From Phocaeicola sp. (GTDB lineage: Bacteria; Bacteroidota; Bacteroidia; Bacteroidales; Bacteroidaceae): a DNA stretch of 11,599 bases. The stretch is from positions 1 to 11,599 of the forward strand of contig JAHHQU010000068.1 of the NCBI GenBank assembly GCA_020026225.1, given 5' to 3'. The translations under genes and the position numbers were made by a program. The notes under the pieces were generated by a model. That model saw nothing but the letters and a program-made list of their open reading frames with translations. It made no database searches and was not told the DNA's origin. This document shows, in pieces, positions 6,500 through 11,599 of this stretch; position 1 is the stretch's first letter, and each line of letters starts with the position of its first letter.

Positions 6500-6952
6500 T
6501 TATCCGACAACCGGAAGAGACATCTCTTCCAAAGTTTTGCCTTCAAACTTACAGATGGCCTCCTTATAATCTTGCGGAATAGGAATCGGAAGCTGTTCTT
6601 GAATATCGAAAGCTACCATTACGGTACGGCATTGGCACTTCACTTCTTGATTTTCTTTACTTACCGCCCGCTGAAGCAAAGTAAAACTCTTGTTTCCCAG
6701 ATGCAAGACTGTAGTCTCTATCACCAAATCATCTGTAAAGAATACTGGAGCAATGAAATCGGCATTGATATTCGCCACGACCATCGCAAACTTCGTCCAG
6801 TCCTGAGGGCCAAATACATCTCTTAAATATGAGGTCTTTGCTAAATCATATAAAGAAAAATACACGGAATTATTCATGTGTCCGAATTGGTCGACGTCAC
6901 TGAAACGTATCTGTGCTGGAATTACATGCTTAAAATTTATTTCATTTGTCAT
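6500..6952 (-). CDS. Acyl-CoA thioesterase, hotdog fold (4HBT/YbgC-like)
   Basis: Short hotdog-fold protein, 150 residues from the preferred start, expected to hydrolyse an acyl-CoA thioester in the cytoplasm. The motif FSDVDQFGHMNNSVYF near residues 17-32 is the 4-hydroxybenzoyl-CoA thioesterase family signature, with D21 as the expected catalytic acid. Conserved features downstream include the NADFIAPVFFTDDLVIET strand-turn region. The substrate cannot be assigned. An ATG at 6958 adds two residues (MT), but the only Shine-Dalgarno-like GAGG (plus-strand 6959-6962) abuts that codon directly, whereas it lies six bases before the ATG at 6952. I therefore prefer 6952. The gene is divergent from metY, and no strong terminator of its own is visible. 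Confidence 0.92.
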   Translation of the reverse strand: MTNEINFKHVIPAQIRFSDVDQFGHMNNSVYFSLYDLAKTSYLRDVFGPQDWTKFAMVVANINADFIAPVFFTDDLVIETTVLHLGNKSFTLLQRAVSKENQEVKCQCRTVMVAFDIQEQLPIPIPQDYKEAICKFEGKTLEEMSLPVVG

Positions 6953-6973
6953 AGTCATCCTCTAATTAGTGTT

Positions 6974-6981
6974 CAAATATA
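6974..6981 (-). promoter_or_regulatory. Candidate thioesterase promoter, -7 box TATATTTG
   Basis: The minus strand reads TATATTTG, an exact TAnnTTTG match about 20 bases upstream of the start codon. No clear -33 element is seen. It is one half of a compact divergent promoter region shared with metY. Confidence 0.55.
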
Positions 6982-7025
6982 CTTCATTTTTTCAAGTCGG
7001 GATTATATAAAGACAGAATATTTAC

Positions 7026-7033
7026 TATTTTTG
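7026..7033 (+). promoter_or_regulatory. Candidate metY promoter, -7 box TATTTTTG
   Basis: TATTTTTG is an exact TAnnTTTG match 40 bases before the metY ATG. No clear -33 TTG is present. The predicted leader is only about 35 bases, too short for a SAM riboswitch. AGGAG at 7062-7066 lies seven bases before the ATG. Confidence 0.55.
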
Positions 7034-7073
7034 CCATCAAATATCTCAATATATAACATAAAGGAGAAACATT

Positions 7074-8369
7074 ATGAAGGATACATTCAGTAAAGAGACA
7101 CTCTGCGTTCAAGCAGGATGGCAGCCTAAAAAAGGTGAACCACGCGTACTCCCCATCTACCAGTCAACAACATTCAAATACGATACAAGTGAACAGATGG
7201 CCAGACTCTTCGATCTGGAAGACTCCGGTTTTTTCTATACTCGTTTACAAAATCCAACCAATGAAGCTGTCGCTGCAAAAATTGCGGCATTAGAAGGCGG
7301 TGTGGGTGCCATGCTGACTTCCTCCGGCCAAGCTGCCAATTTCTATGCAGTCTTCAACATTTGTGAAGCGGGCGACCATTTGGTTTGTTCCTCTACCATT
7401 TATGGCGGAACATTCAATCTTTTCGGCGTAAGCATGAAAAAATTAGGTATCGAATGTACTTTCATAGATGCAGACGCATCGGAAGAGGAAATCCAAAAAG
7501 CCTTCCGTCCAAACACCAAATGCTTATTCGGGGAAACCATCTCCAATCCGGGTATCAACGTATTGGACATTGAAAAATTTGCTCGTATCGCTCACCGCAA
7601 TGGAGTACCTTTGATTGTTGACAACACATTTGCCACTCCAATCAACTGCCGCCCGTTTGAATGGGGTGCCGACATTGTCACTCATTCTACCACCAAATAT
7701 ATGGACGGACACGCCACATGTGTAGGAGGTGCCGTAGTGGATAGTGGAAACTTCGACTGGATGGTTCATGCCGACAAATTTCCAGGGTTGACTCAACCAG
7801 ACCCATCTTATCACGGACTAACTTACGCAACAGCTTTCGGTAAAATGGCATACCTGACCAAAGCTACTGCCCAACTGATGCGTGACTTCGGTTCCATCCA
7901 ATCACCAGAAAATGCTTTCTTATTGAATTTAGGATTGGAAACGCTTCACCTGCGTGTTCCACGTCACTGCGAGAACGCACAGCACATAGCTGAATGGCTG
8001 GAAGCTCATCCAAAAGTAAAATGGGTGAACTACTGCGGTTTAAAATCAAACAAATACTATGACTTGGCACAAAAATACATGCCAAACGGTTCATGCGGCG
8101 TTATCGCCTTTGGATTGAAAGGCTCACGTTCAGAGGCTATCCAATTTATGGATAATCTGAAATTGGCCTGCATCGTAACCCATGTGGCCGATGCACGTAC
8201 CTGCGTTCTTCATCCAGCCAGCCATACACATAGACAACTTTCTGACGAGCAGCTGATAGAAGCAGGTGTCGCTCCCGACTTGATCCGTCTATCAGTAGGC
8301 ATCGAGAACGTCAATGACATCATTGCCGACTTAAGCCAGGCCATTGATTCCATCCATCCGCAAGAATAA
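7074..8369 (+). CDS. metY: O-acetylhomoserine sulfhydrylase (MetY type)
   Basis: PLP-dependent enzyme of the Cys/Met metabolism family, 431 residues, the usual length of the O-acetylhomoserine sulfhydrylase branch. It is expected to make homocysteine from O-acetylhomoserine and sulfide in the cytoplasm, the direct sulfhydrylation route to methionine. Visible motifs are YTRLQNPT (Y55, R57, which contact cofactor phosphate of the partner subunit), SSGQAA at 83-88, IVDNTFATP with D183 pairing to the pyridine nitrogen, and HSTTKY with the Schiff-base lysine K208. The C-terminal SVGIEN segment is also typical. Cystathionine gamma-synthase or methionine gamma-lyase are less likely, because both are usually shorter, near 380-400 residues. 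AGGAG at 7062-7066 supports the start. The gene stands alone and ends at a terminator. Confidence 0.93.
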   Translation: MKDTFSKETLCVQAGWQPKKGEPRVLPIYQSTTFKYDTSEQMARLFDLEDSGFFYTRLQNPTNEAVAAKIAALEGGVGAMLTSSGQAANFYAVFNICEAGDHLVCSSTIYGGTFNLFGVSMKKLGIECTFIDADASEEEIQKAFRPNTKCLFGETISNPGINVLDIEKFARIAHRNGVPLIVDNTFATPINCRPFEWGADIVTHSTTKYMDGHATCVGGAVVDSGNFDWMVHADKFPGLTQPDPSYHGLTYATAFGKMAYLTKATAQLMRDFGSIQSPENAFLLNLGLETLHLRVPRHCENAQHIAEWLEAHPKVKWVNYCGLKSNKYYDLAQKYMPNGSCGVIAFGLKGSRSEAIQFMDNLKLACIVTHVADARTCVLHPASHTHRQLSDEQLIEAGVAPDLIRLSVGIENVNDIIADLSQAIDSIHPQE

Positions 8370-8428
8370 TCACCTTATCTGACAACCGGGATTTCCAGTC
8401 CTTTATCCAAATAACAAAAAATAACATT

Positions 8429-8473
8429 TCCCCTTCGCTTTTTGTAAACAACATTTAACGAAGGGGATTTTTT
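8429..8473 (+). terminator. Intrinsic terminator of metY
   Basis: TCCCCTTCG (8429-8437) pairs with CGAAGGGGA (8459-8467) around a 21-nt loop, followed by six T residues at 8468-8473. It lies 59 bases after the metY stop codon and directly next to the opposing rubredoxin terminator. Confidence 0.75.
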
Positions 8474-8474
8474 A

Positions 8475-8515
8475 CAAATAAAAAGTCCCTGCAAGCATCA
8501 TCTTGCAGGGACTTT
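8475..8515 (-). terminator. Intrinsic terminator of the rubredoxin gene
   Basis: A perfect 14-bp stem (8482-8495 with 8502-8515) has a 6-nt loop and is followed on the minus strand by TTTTTATTTG. It begins 19 bases after the rubredoxin stop codon and blocks transcription toward metY. Confidence 0.92.
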
Positions 8516-8534
8516 ATTGAGTATGGTGGCATTA

Positions 8535-8699
8535 TTATTCCTCAACCAATTCAAAGTCTTCTTTTCCTACACCGCAAACTGGGCATACCCAATCTTCAGG
8601 AATATCTTCAAATGCAGTTCCAGGAGCGATACCGTTATCTGGATCGCCTACTTCAGGATCGTAAACCCAATCACATACTGTGCATACGTACTTCTTCAT
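8535..8699 (-). CDS. Rubredoxin
   Basis: Small iron-sulfur electron carrier of 54 residues, the standard rubredoxin size. It starts MKKYVCTVCDWVYDPEVGDP and contains the two metal-binding hairpins C6-x2-C9 and C39-x2-C42, which would hold one iron. The aromatic core residues Y4, Y13, F30, W37 and F49 and the GDPDNGI and DWVCPVCG segments are typical. In anaerobes such proteins pass electrons to oxygen- or peroxide-reducing enzymes; no such partner lies in this window. The gene sits 75 bases downstream of the sirtuin gene on the same strand, has its own -7 box and ends at a strong terminator. No clear Shine-Dalgarno sequence is present. Confidence 0.97.
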   Translation of the reverse strand: MKKYVCTVCDWVYDPEVGDPDNGIAPGTAFEDIPEDWVCPVCGVGKEDFELVEE

Positions 8700-8746
8700 A
8701 ATTCTAATTTTCTTAAAAGTTAGTAGTTATTTCTTTTATTTTCCTG

Positions 8747-8754
8747 CAAATATA
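8747..8754 (-). promoter_or_regulatory. Candidate rubredoxin promoter, -7 box TATATTTG
   Basis: The minus strand reads TATATTTG, an exact TAnnTTTG match about 48 bases upstream of the rubredoxin ATG. A TTG lies upstream but with only a 15-base spacer, shorter than usual. The sirtuin gene has no obvious terminator, so read-through from it is also possible. Confidence 0.5.
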
Positions 8755-8774
8755 AAAATAATTTATTTACAAGA

Positions 8775-9473
8775 TTATAATAATAACATTTTTTCCAATT
8801 CATCCATTCCTTCGGAAGCTCCCTTTTGAATAACCTTCACCGTTCTTCCCGAAGGAACAGCTACCGGTTTTGGATCAATCAAAAAGACAGGAACATTGGA
8901 GCGCACATAATTCAGCAACCCAGCAGCTGGATATACATTCAATGAGGTTCCTATAATAACAAAGATGTCGGCCTGCTCTACGTACTCGATGGCCGTTTCA
9001 ATCATCGGTACCGGTTCACCGAACCAAACGATAAACGGACGAAGCTGAGTGCCATCAGACGACAAATCCCCCATCTTCACTTCATATTCATCGGGAGCCA
9101 ATTCTCGTATACATTCAGGAGCATTAGGATTCCGACTTGAAGTCACTTTTGTAAGTTCACCATGCAGATGAATCACATGACTACTCCCTGCACGCTCATG
9201 AAGATTATCCACATTCTGAGTAATAACCGTCACGTCAAAGAACTGTTCGAGCTCTGCCAATCTCACATGCCCCAAATTAGGAGAAACTTCCAGCAGTTGC
9301 TTGCGGCGCTCATTGTAAAAGTTAATCACCAATGCTGGATTTTCCGCATAACCTTCAGGAGTAGCCACCTTCTCTACCGGATAGCGGTCCCATAGCCCAC
9401 CCGAATCACGAAAGGTACTGATGCCACTTTCTGCACTCATTCCTGCACCTGTCAATACTACAAGTTTTTTCAT
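8775..9473 (-). CDS. SIR2-family NAD-dependent protein deacylase (class III type)
   Basis: The 232-residue cytoplasmic sirtuin removes acyl groups from lysines using NAD. The NAD-binding motif GAGMSAESGISTFRD lies at 9-23, TQNVDNLHERAG at 85-96 and HLHG at 102-105, with H104 the catalytic base. Y53 and R56 in NFYNERR match the Tyr-x2-Arg pair that class III sirtuins (CobB, SIRT5) use to bind succinyl or malonyl lysine, so deacylation of acidic acyl groups is plausible. LRPFIVWFGEPVP at 144-156 and GTSLNVYPA at 175-183 complete the Rossmann core. The zinc module (about 108-143) holds only C121, so the usual tetracysteine site is absent. GGAGG (plus-strand 9481-9485) lies seven bases before the ATG. 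The gene is divergent from the FKBP operon and upstream of rubredoxin. Confidence 0.95.
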   Translation of the reverse strand: MKKLVVLTGAGMSAESGISTFRDSGGLWDRYPVEKVATPEGYAENPALVINFYNERRKQLLEVSPNLGHVRLAELEQFFDVTVITQNVDNLHERAGSSHVIHLHGELTKVTSSRNPNAPECIRELAPDEYEVKMGDLSSDGTQLRPFIVWFGEPVPMIETAIEYVEQADIFVIIGTSLNVYPAAGLLNYVRSNVPVFLIDPKPVAVPSGRTVKVIQKGASEGMDELEKMLLL

Positions 9474-9504
9474 ATTAAAACCTCCGATTTATCTCATATA
9501 TGTA

Positions 9505-9535
9505 CAAAAATAAGAAATTTTATCAGTGAAAACAA
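9505..9535 (-). promoter_or_regulatory. Sirtuin gene promoter
   Basis: On the minus strand, TTG (9535-9533), a 20-base spacer and TATTTTTG (9512-9505) match both elements of the Bacteroidetes promoter. The leader would be about 25 bases and contains the GGAGG ribosome site. Confidence 0.7.
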
Positions 9536-9556
9536 TTCAGTTACAAAGAAAAAGGG

Positions 9557-9564
9557 TAACTTTG
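9557..9564 (+). promoter_or_regulatory. Candidate FKBP operon promoter, -7 box TAACTTTG
   Basis: TAACTTTG is an exact TAnnTTTG match 38 bases before the first FKBP ATG. No clear -33 element is seen. With the sirtuin promoter it forms a divergent pair whose -7 boxes are 44 bases apart. Confidence 0.6.
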
Positions 9565-9602
9565 CGATTCGTGAAAAATAATAATAATTTAATAAGTATA
9601 AT

Positions 9603-10187
9603 ATGGATAAATTCAGTTACGCCATTGGTCTAGGAATTGGCCAAAACCTCTTGAGCATGGGTGCTCGCGACATTAAAGTAGAAGACTTCGCTCAAGCAAT
9701 CAAAGACGTTATAGAAGGTAATCAAACAGCTATCAGCCATACAGAAGCACGTGAAATCGTCAACAAGTTCTTTACTGATATGGAAGCTAAGATGAACGCT
9801 GAAAATATAGAAAAAGGCAAGGCTTTCTTGGAAGAAAACAAGAAGAAACCAAACGTAATCACTTTGCCTAGCGGTTTACAATATGAAGTCCTGACAGAAG
9901 GAACCGGCAAAAAGCCAAGTGCAACAGACCGTGTACGCTGCCATTACGAAGGTACTTTAATTGACGGCACGATGTTCGACAGCTCTATCAAACGTGGCGA
10001 ACCTGCTGTATTCGGTGTCAATCAAGTCATCAAAGGTTGGGTTGAAGCCTTGCAGTTGATGTCAGAAGGCTCAAAGTGGAGACTTTATATTCCTTCCGAA
10101 TTGGGTTATGGTGCACAGGGAGCCGGTGAAATGATTCCTCCTCACAGCACATTGATTTTCGATGTTGAACTCATCGCAGTTCTTTAA
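9603..10187 (+). CDS. FKBP-type peptidyl-prolyl cis-trans isomerase, Mip/FklB-like, cytoplasmic
   Basis: The 194-residue Mip-type isomerase is expected to catalyse cis-trans isomerisation of X-Pro bonds and assist folding. Residues about 1-75 form an FKBP_N-type helical dimerisation domain (SYAIGLGIGQNL near 5-16). The long charged helix around 60-83 links it to the FKBP domain at about 87-194. Active-site residues are visible: Y115, F125 and D126 (GTMFDSS), the QVIKGW segment with W146, Y169 (LGYG) and F186. There is no signal peptide, so it resembles cytoplasmic FklB rather than periplasmic FkpA. No Shine-Dalgarno sequence precedes the ATG. The second FKBP gene follows after 40 bases with no terminator or promoter box between them, so the two are probably co-transcribed. 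Confidence 0.95.
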   Translation: MDKFSYAIGLGIGQNLLSMGARDIKVEDFAQAIKDVIEGNQTAISHTEAREIVNKFFTDMEAKMNAENIEKGKAFLEENKKKPNVITLPSGLQYEVLTEGTGKKPSATDRVRCHYEGTLIDGTMFDSSIKRGEPAVFGVNQVIKGWVEALQLMSEGSKWRLYIPSELGYGAQGAGEMIPPHSTLIFDVELIAVL

Positions 10188-10227
10188 TCATCTTATAATT
10201 TAGCAAAACATTTAAATAACTTATACA

Positions 10228-11487
10228 ATGAAAAAAAGTACAGCATTATTGGTGTTTGCCACTACAGCCAGCTTGATTTCCTGTGGCCCTCAAGCACCTA
10301 AAGCTAATCTTGTCAGTGACATCGACTCACTTTCTTACTCATTGGGTGTGCATAACACTCAAGGTTTGATGACTTATGCAACTTCTCGTTTGGGCGTTGA
10401 CTCTACTCACACTACAAACTTCATCAACGGTATCATTGAAGGTACAAAAGAAATCGACGCTAAGGAAAAAGCTCACATGGCAGGTTTGCAGATTGGTCAG
10501 CAGCTCAGCGGTGACATGTATGAATCTCTGAACAACCAACTTTTTGCAGGTGATTCTGTCAATGCATTGAATAAAGAAAAATTCATGAACGGTTTCCTTG
10601 AAGGAGTAGAAGGCAAGAGCACAATAGATATGAGCAAAGCTACTGAATACGTTCAGGCTAAAGCTCAAACCATCCAGAAAGATTCTGTCAGAACAGGCTC
10701 AGACTTCAAAAACACAGTGGATTCTCTTTCCTATATGATTGGTCTCGTAAACACTCAAGGCTTGATGGATTATGCGACAGCTCGCTTAGGTGTTGATTCT
10801 GCTTATACAAAAGAATTCATCAGCAGCATTCAAGAAGGTACCAAGGCCTTAGATGCCACTCAGAAAGCTCGTATGGCTGGTATCCAGATTGGTCAGCAGA
10901 TTAGCGGTGACATGTTCAAAGCACTTAACGAACAATTGTTCTTAGGAGATACTTCCACTTCATTAAGCAAAGAAAACTTCTTGGCAGGTTTCATTGCCGG
11001 TGTAGAAAACAAGAGTGTAATCAGCATGGAAGAAGCTGCTAACTACGTTCGTACAAAGGCAGAAACAATCCAGAAAAATGCAATCGAAAAGAAATACGCT
11101 GAATACAAAAAGGAAAATGAAGACTTCTTGACCAAAAACAAAGAAAAAGAAGGTATCAAAACTACAGAAAGCGGCTTGCAGTATAGAATCGTTAAGGAAG
11201 GAAAAGGTAAAAAGCCTGAAGCAACTTCAAGAGTAAAAGTACATTATAAAGGTACTTTGATTGACGGTACTCAATTTGACAGTTCATACGACCGTAAAGA
11301 ACCTACTTCATTCAATTGCAATCAGGTCATTAAAGGATGGACTGAAGCTTTGACAATGATGCCTGTTGGTTCTAAATGGGAATTGTTCATTCCTCAGGAA
11401 TTGGCTTACGGTGCAAACGCTCCTCAAGGAATCAAGCCTTTCTCTACTTTGATTTTCGAAGTAGAATTGCTTGACATCGAAAAATAA
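10228..11487 (+). CDS. FKBP-type isomerase lipoprotein with duplicated N-terminal domain
   Basis: The 419-residue protein has a lipoprotein signal peptide with lipobox LISC, so C19 is likely lipidated. GPQAPK after C19 lacks the acidic surface-export signal, so a periplasm-facing position is inferred. Residues about 33-151 and 165-283 are tandem copies of one unit in exact 132-residue register, about 62 percent identical by hand count. Each contains DSLSY, NTQGLM, RLGVD, QIGQQ and SGDM blocks resembling FKBP_N dimerisation sequence. A charged helix at about 284-308 leads to a single catalytic FKBP domain at about 313-419 with Y340, F350 and D351, W371, Y394 and F410. It probably acts as an envelope folding factor. 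It follows the cytoplasmic FKBP gene by 40 bases, probably as an operon, and ends at a strong terminator. Confidence 0.95.
   Translation: MKKSTALLVFATTASLISCGPQAPKANLVSDIDSLSYSLGVHNTQGLMTYATSRLGVDSTHTTNFINGIIEGTKEIDAKEKAHMAGLQIGQQLSGDMYESLNNQLFAGDSVNALNKEKFMNGFLEGVEGKSTIDMSKATEYVQAKAQTIQKDSVRTGSDFKNTVDSLSYMIGLVNTQGLMDYATARLGVDSAYTKEFISSIQEGTKALDATQKARMAGIQIGQQISGDMFKALNEQLFLGDTSTSLSKENFLAGFIAGVENKSVISMEEAANYVRTKAETIQKNAIEKKYAEYKKENEDFLTKNKEKEGIKTTESGLQYRIVKEGKGKKPEATSRVKVHYKGTLIDGTQFDSSYDRKEPTSFNCNQVIKGWTEALTMMPVGSKWELFIPQELAYGANAPQGIKPFSTLIFEVELLDIEK
10324..11076 (+). repeat. Internal tandem duplication, two 396-bp-spaced coding copies
   Basis: Copy 1 covers 10324-10680 and copy 2 covers 10720-11076. 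Corresponding codons are 396 bases apart throughout with no indel, so residue 33 aligns with 165, 94 with 226 and 148 with 280. About 74 of 119 residues are identical by hand count. The copies have diverged enough to indicate an old duplication. Confidence 0.9.
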
Positions 11488-11511
11488 TCGACCGATTTCA
11501 ATCTCTATAAG

Positions 11512-11543
11512 AAAACGCAGCCTACAATTAGGCTGCGTTTTTT
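11512..11543 (+). terminator. Intrinsic terminator of the FKBP operon
   Basis: A perfect 13-bp stem, AAAACGCAGCCTA (11512-11524) with TAGGCTGCGTTTT (11529-11541), has a 4-nt loop and a T-run at 11538-11543. It begins 25 bases after the FKBP stop codon. The flanking A-run means it could also work on the minus strand. Confidence 0.92.
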
Positions 11544-11570
11544 ATTGGCACTATACAATATTTTGTGTAA

Positions 11571-11599
11571 ATGGAAATACGGGATTCAGAAATGAGTCT
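11571..11599 (+). CDS. Possible start of a next gene, cut by the window edge
   Basis: An ATG at 11571 opens a frame (MEIRDSEMS) that stays open to the window end, with a second in-frame ATG at 11592. A near-match to the -7 box, TATTTTG at 11559-11565, lies just upstream, but no ribosome site is seen. Nine codons are too few to identify a product or to exclude chance. Confidence 0.25.

Noticed and set aside
7034..7073. Possible SAM-type riboswitch in front of metY
   Set aside because: The predicted leader from the TATTTTTG box to the ATG is about 35 bases and shows no structured aptamer.
7524..8094. Minus-strand open frames inside metY
   Set aside because: They lie wholly within the well-supported metY frame, have no motifs and no promoter or ribosome site.
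8517..8723. Plus-strand 68-codon frame overlapping rubredoxin
   Set aside because: The minus strand of the same bases encodes a complete rubredoxin with both CxxC pairs, its own terminator and promoter box; the plus frame is a shadow.

Overview
The window looks like chromosomal core sequence from a Bacteroidales gut bacterium, probably Bacteroides or Phocaeicola. Three things suggest this. Exact or near-exact copies of the Bacteroidetes sigma-70 -7 element TAnnTTTG sit upstream of most genes. Shine-Dalgarno sequences are mostly weak or absent. The protein set is also typical: a DUF4369/thioredoxin-like lipoprotein, Mip-like FKBPs, a sirtuin with a cysteine-poor zinc module, and a single-domain rubredoxin. 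The species cannot be fixed from the sequence alone.

Layout from left to right. A minus-strand pnp gene (PNPase, 229-2424) ends at a strong terminator (156-201). Left of it, 28-129 holds only a doubtful 33-codon ORF. Divergent from pnp is a plus-strand lipoprotein gene (2637-3782) with a DUF4369-type N-terminus and a thioredoxin fold that has lost the CxxC cysteines. Next come greA (3965-4429), a HIT-family hydrolase (4486-4893) and an iron-containing alcohol dehydrogenase (5115-6287), all on the plus strand and separated by intrinsic terminators. A minus-strand hotdog thioesterase (6500-6952) is divergent from metY, the O-acetylhomoserine sulfhydrylase (7074-8369). metY converges on a minus-strand pair, sirtuin deacylase (8775-9473) then rubredoxin (8535-8699), with two back-to-back terminators at the junction. 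Divergent from the sirtuin is a two-gene FKBP unit: a cytoplasmic Mip-like FKBP (9603-10187) and a lipoprotein FKBP with a duplicated N-terminal region (10228-11487), closed by a terminator. A few codons of a possible next gene reach the right edge.

The genes are largely independent transcription units for housekeeping tasks: RNA decay (pnp), transcript cleavage (greA), sulfur assimilation into homocysteine (metY), protein deacylation (sirtuin), electron transfer (rubredoxin) and protein folding in two compartments (the FKBP pair). I see no mobile element, tRNA, rRNA, CRISPR array or defence island. The most interesting signals are regulatory or architectural: a promoter followed at once by a terminator in the greA leader; a candidate HIT promoter whose start lies inside the greA terminator; a Cys-less thioredoxin domain; an exact-register 132-residue duplication in the FKBP lipoprotein; and a class III-type sirtuin lacking the zinc tetracysteine. 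No intergenic stretch exceeds about 300 bases.
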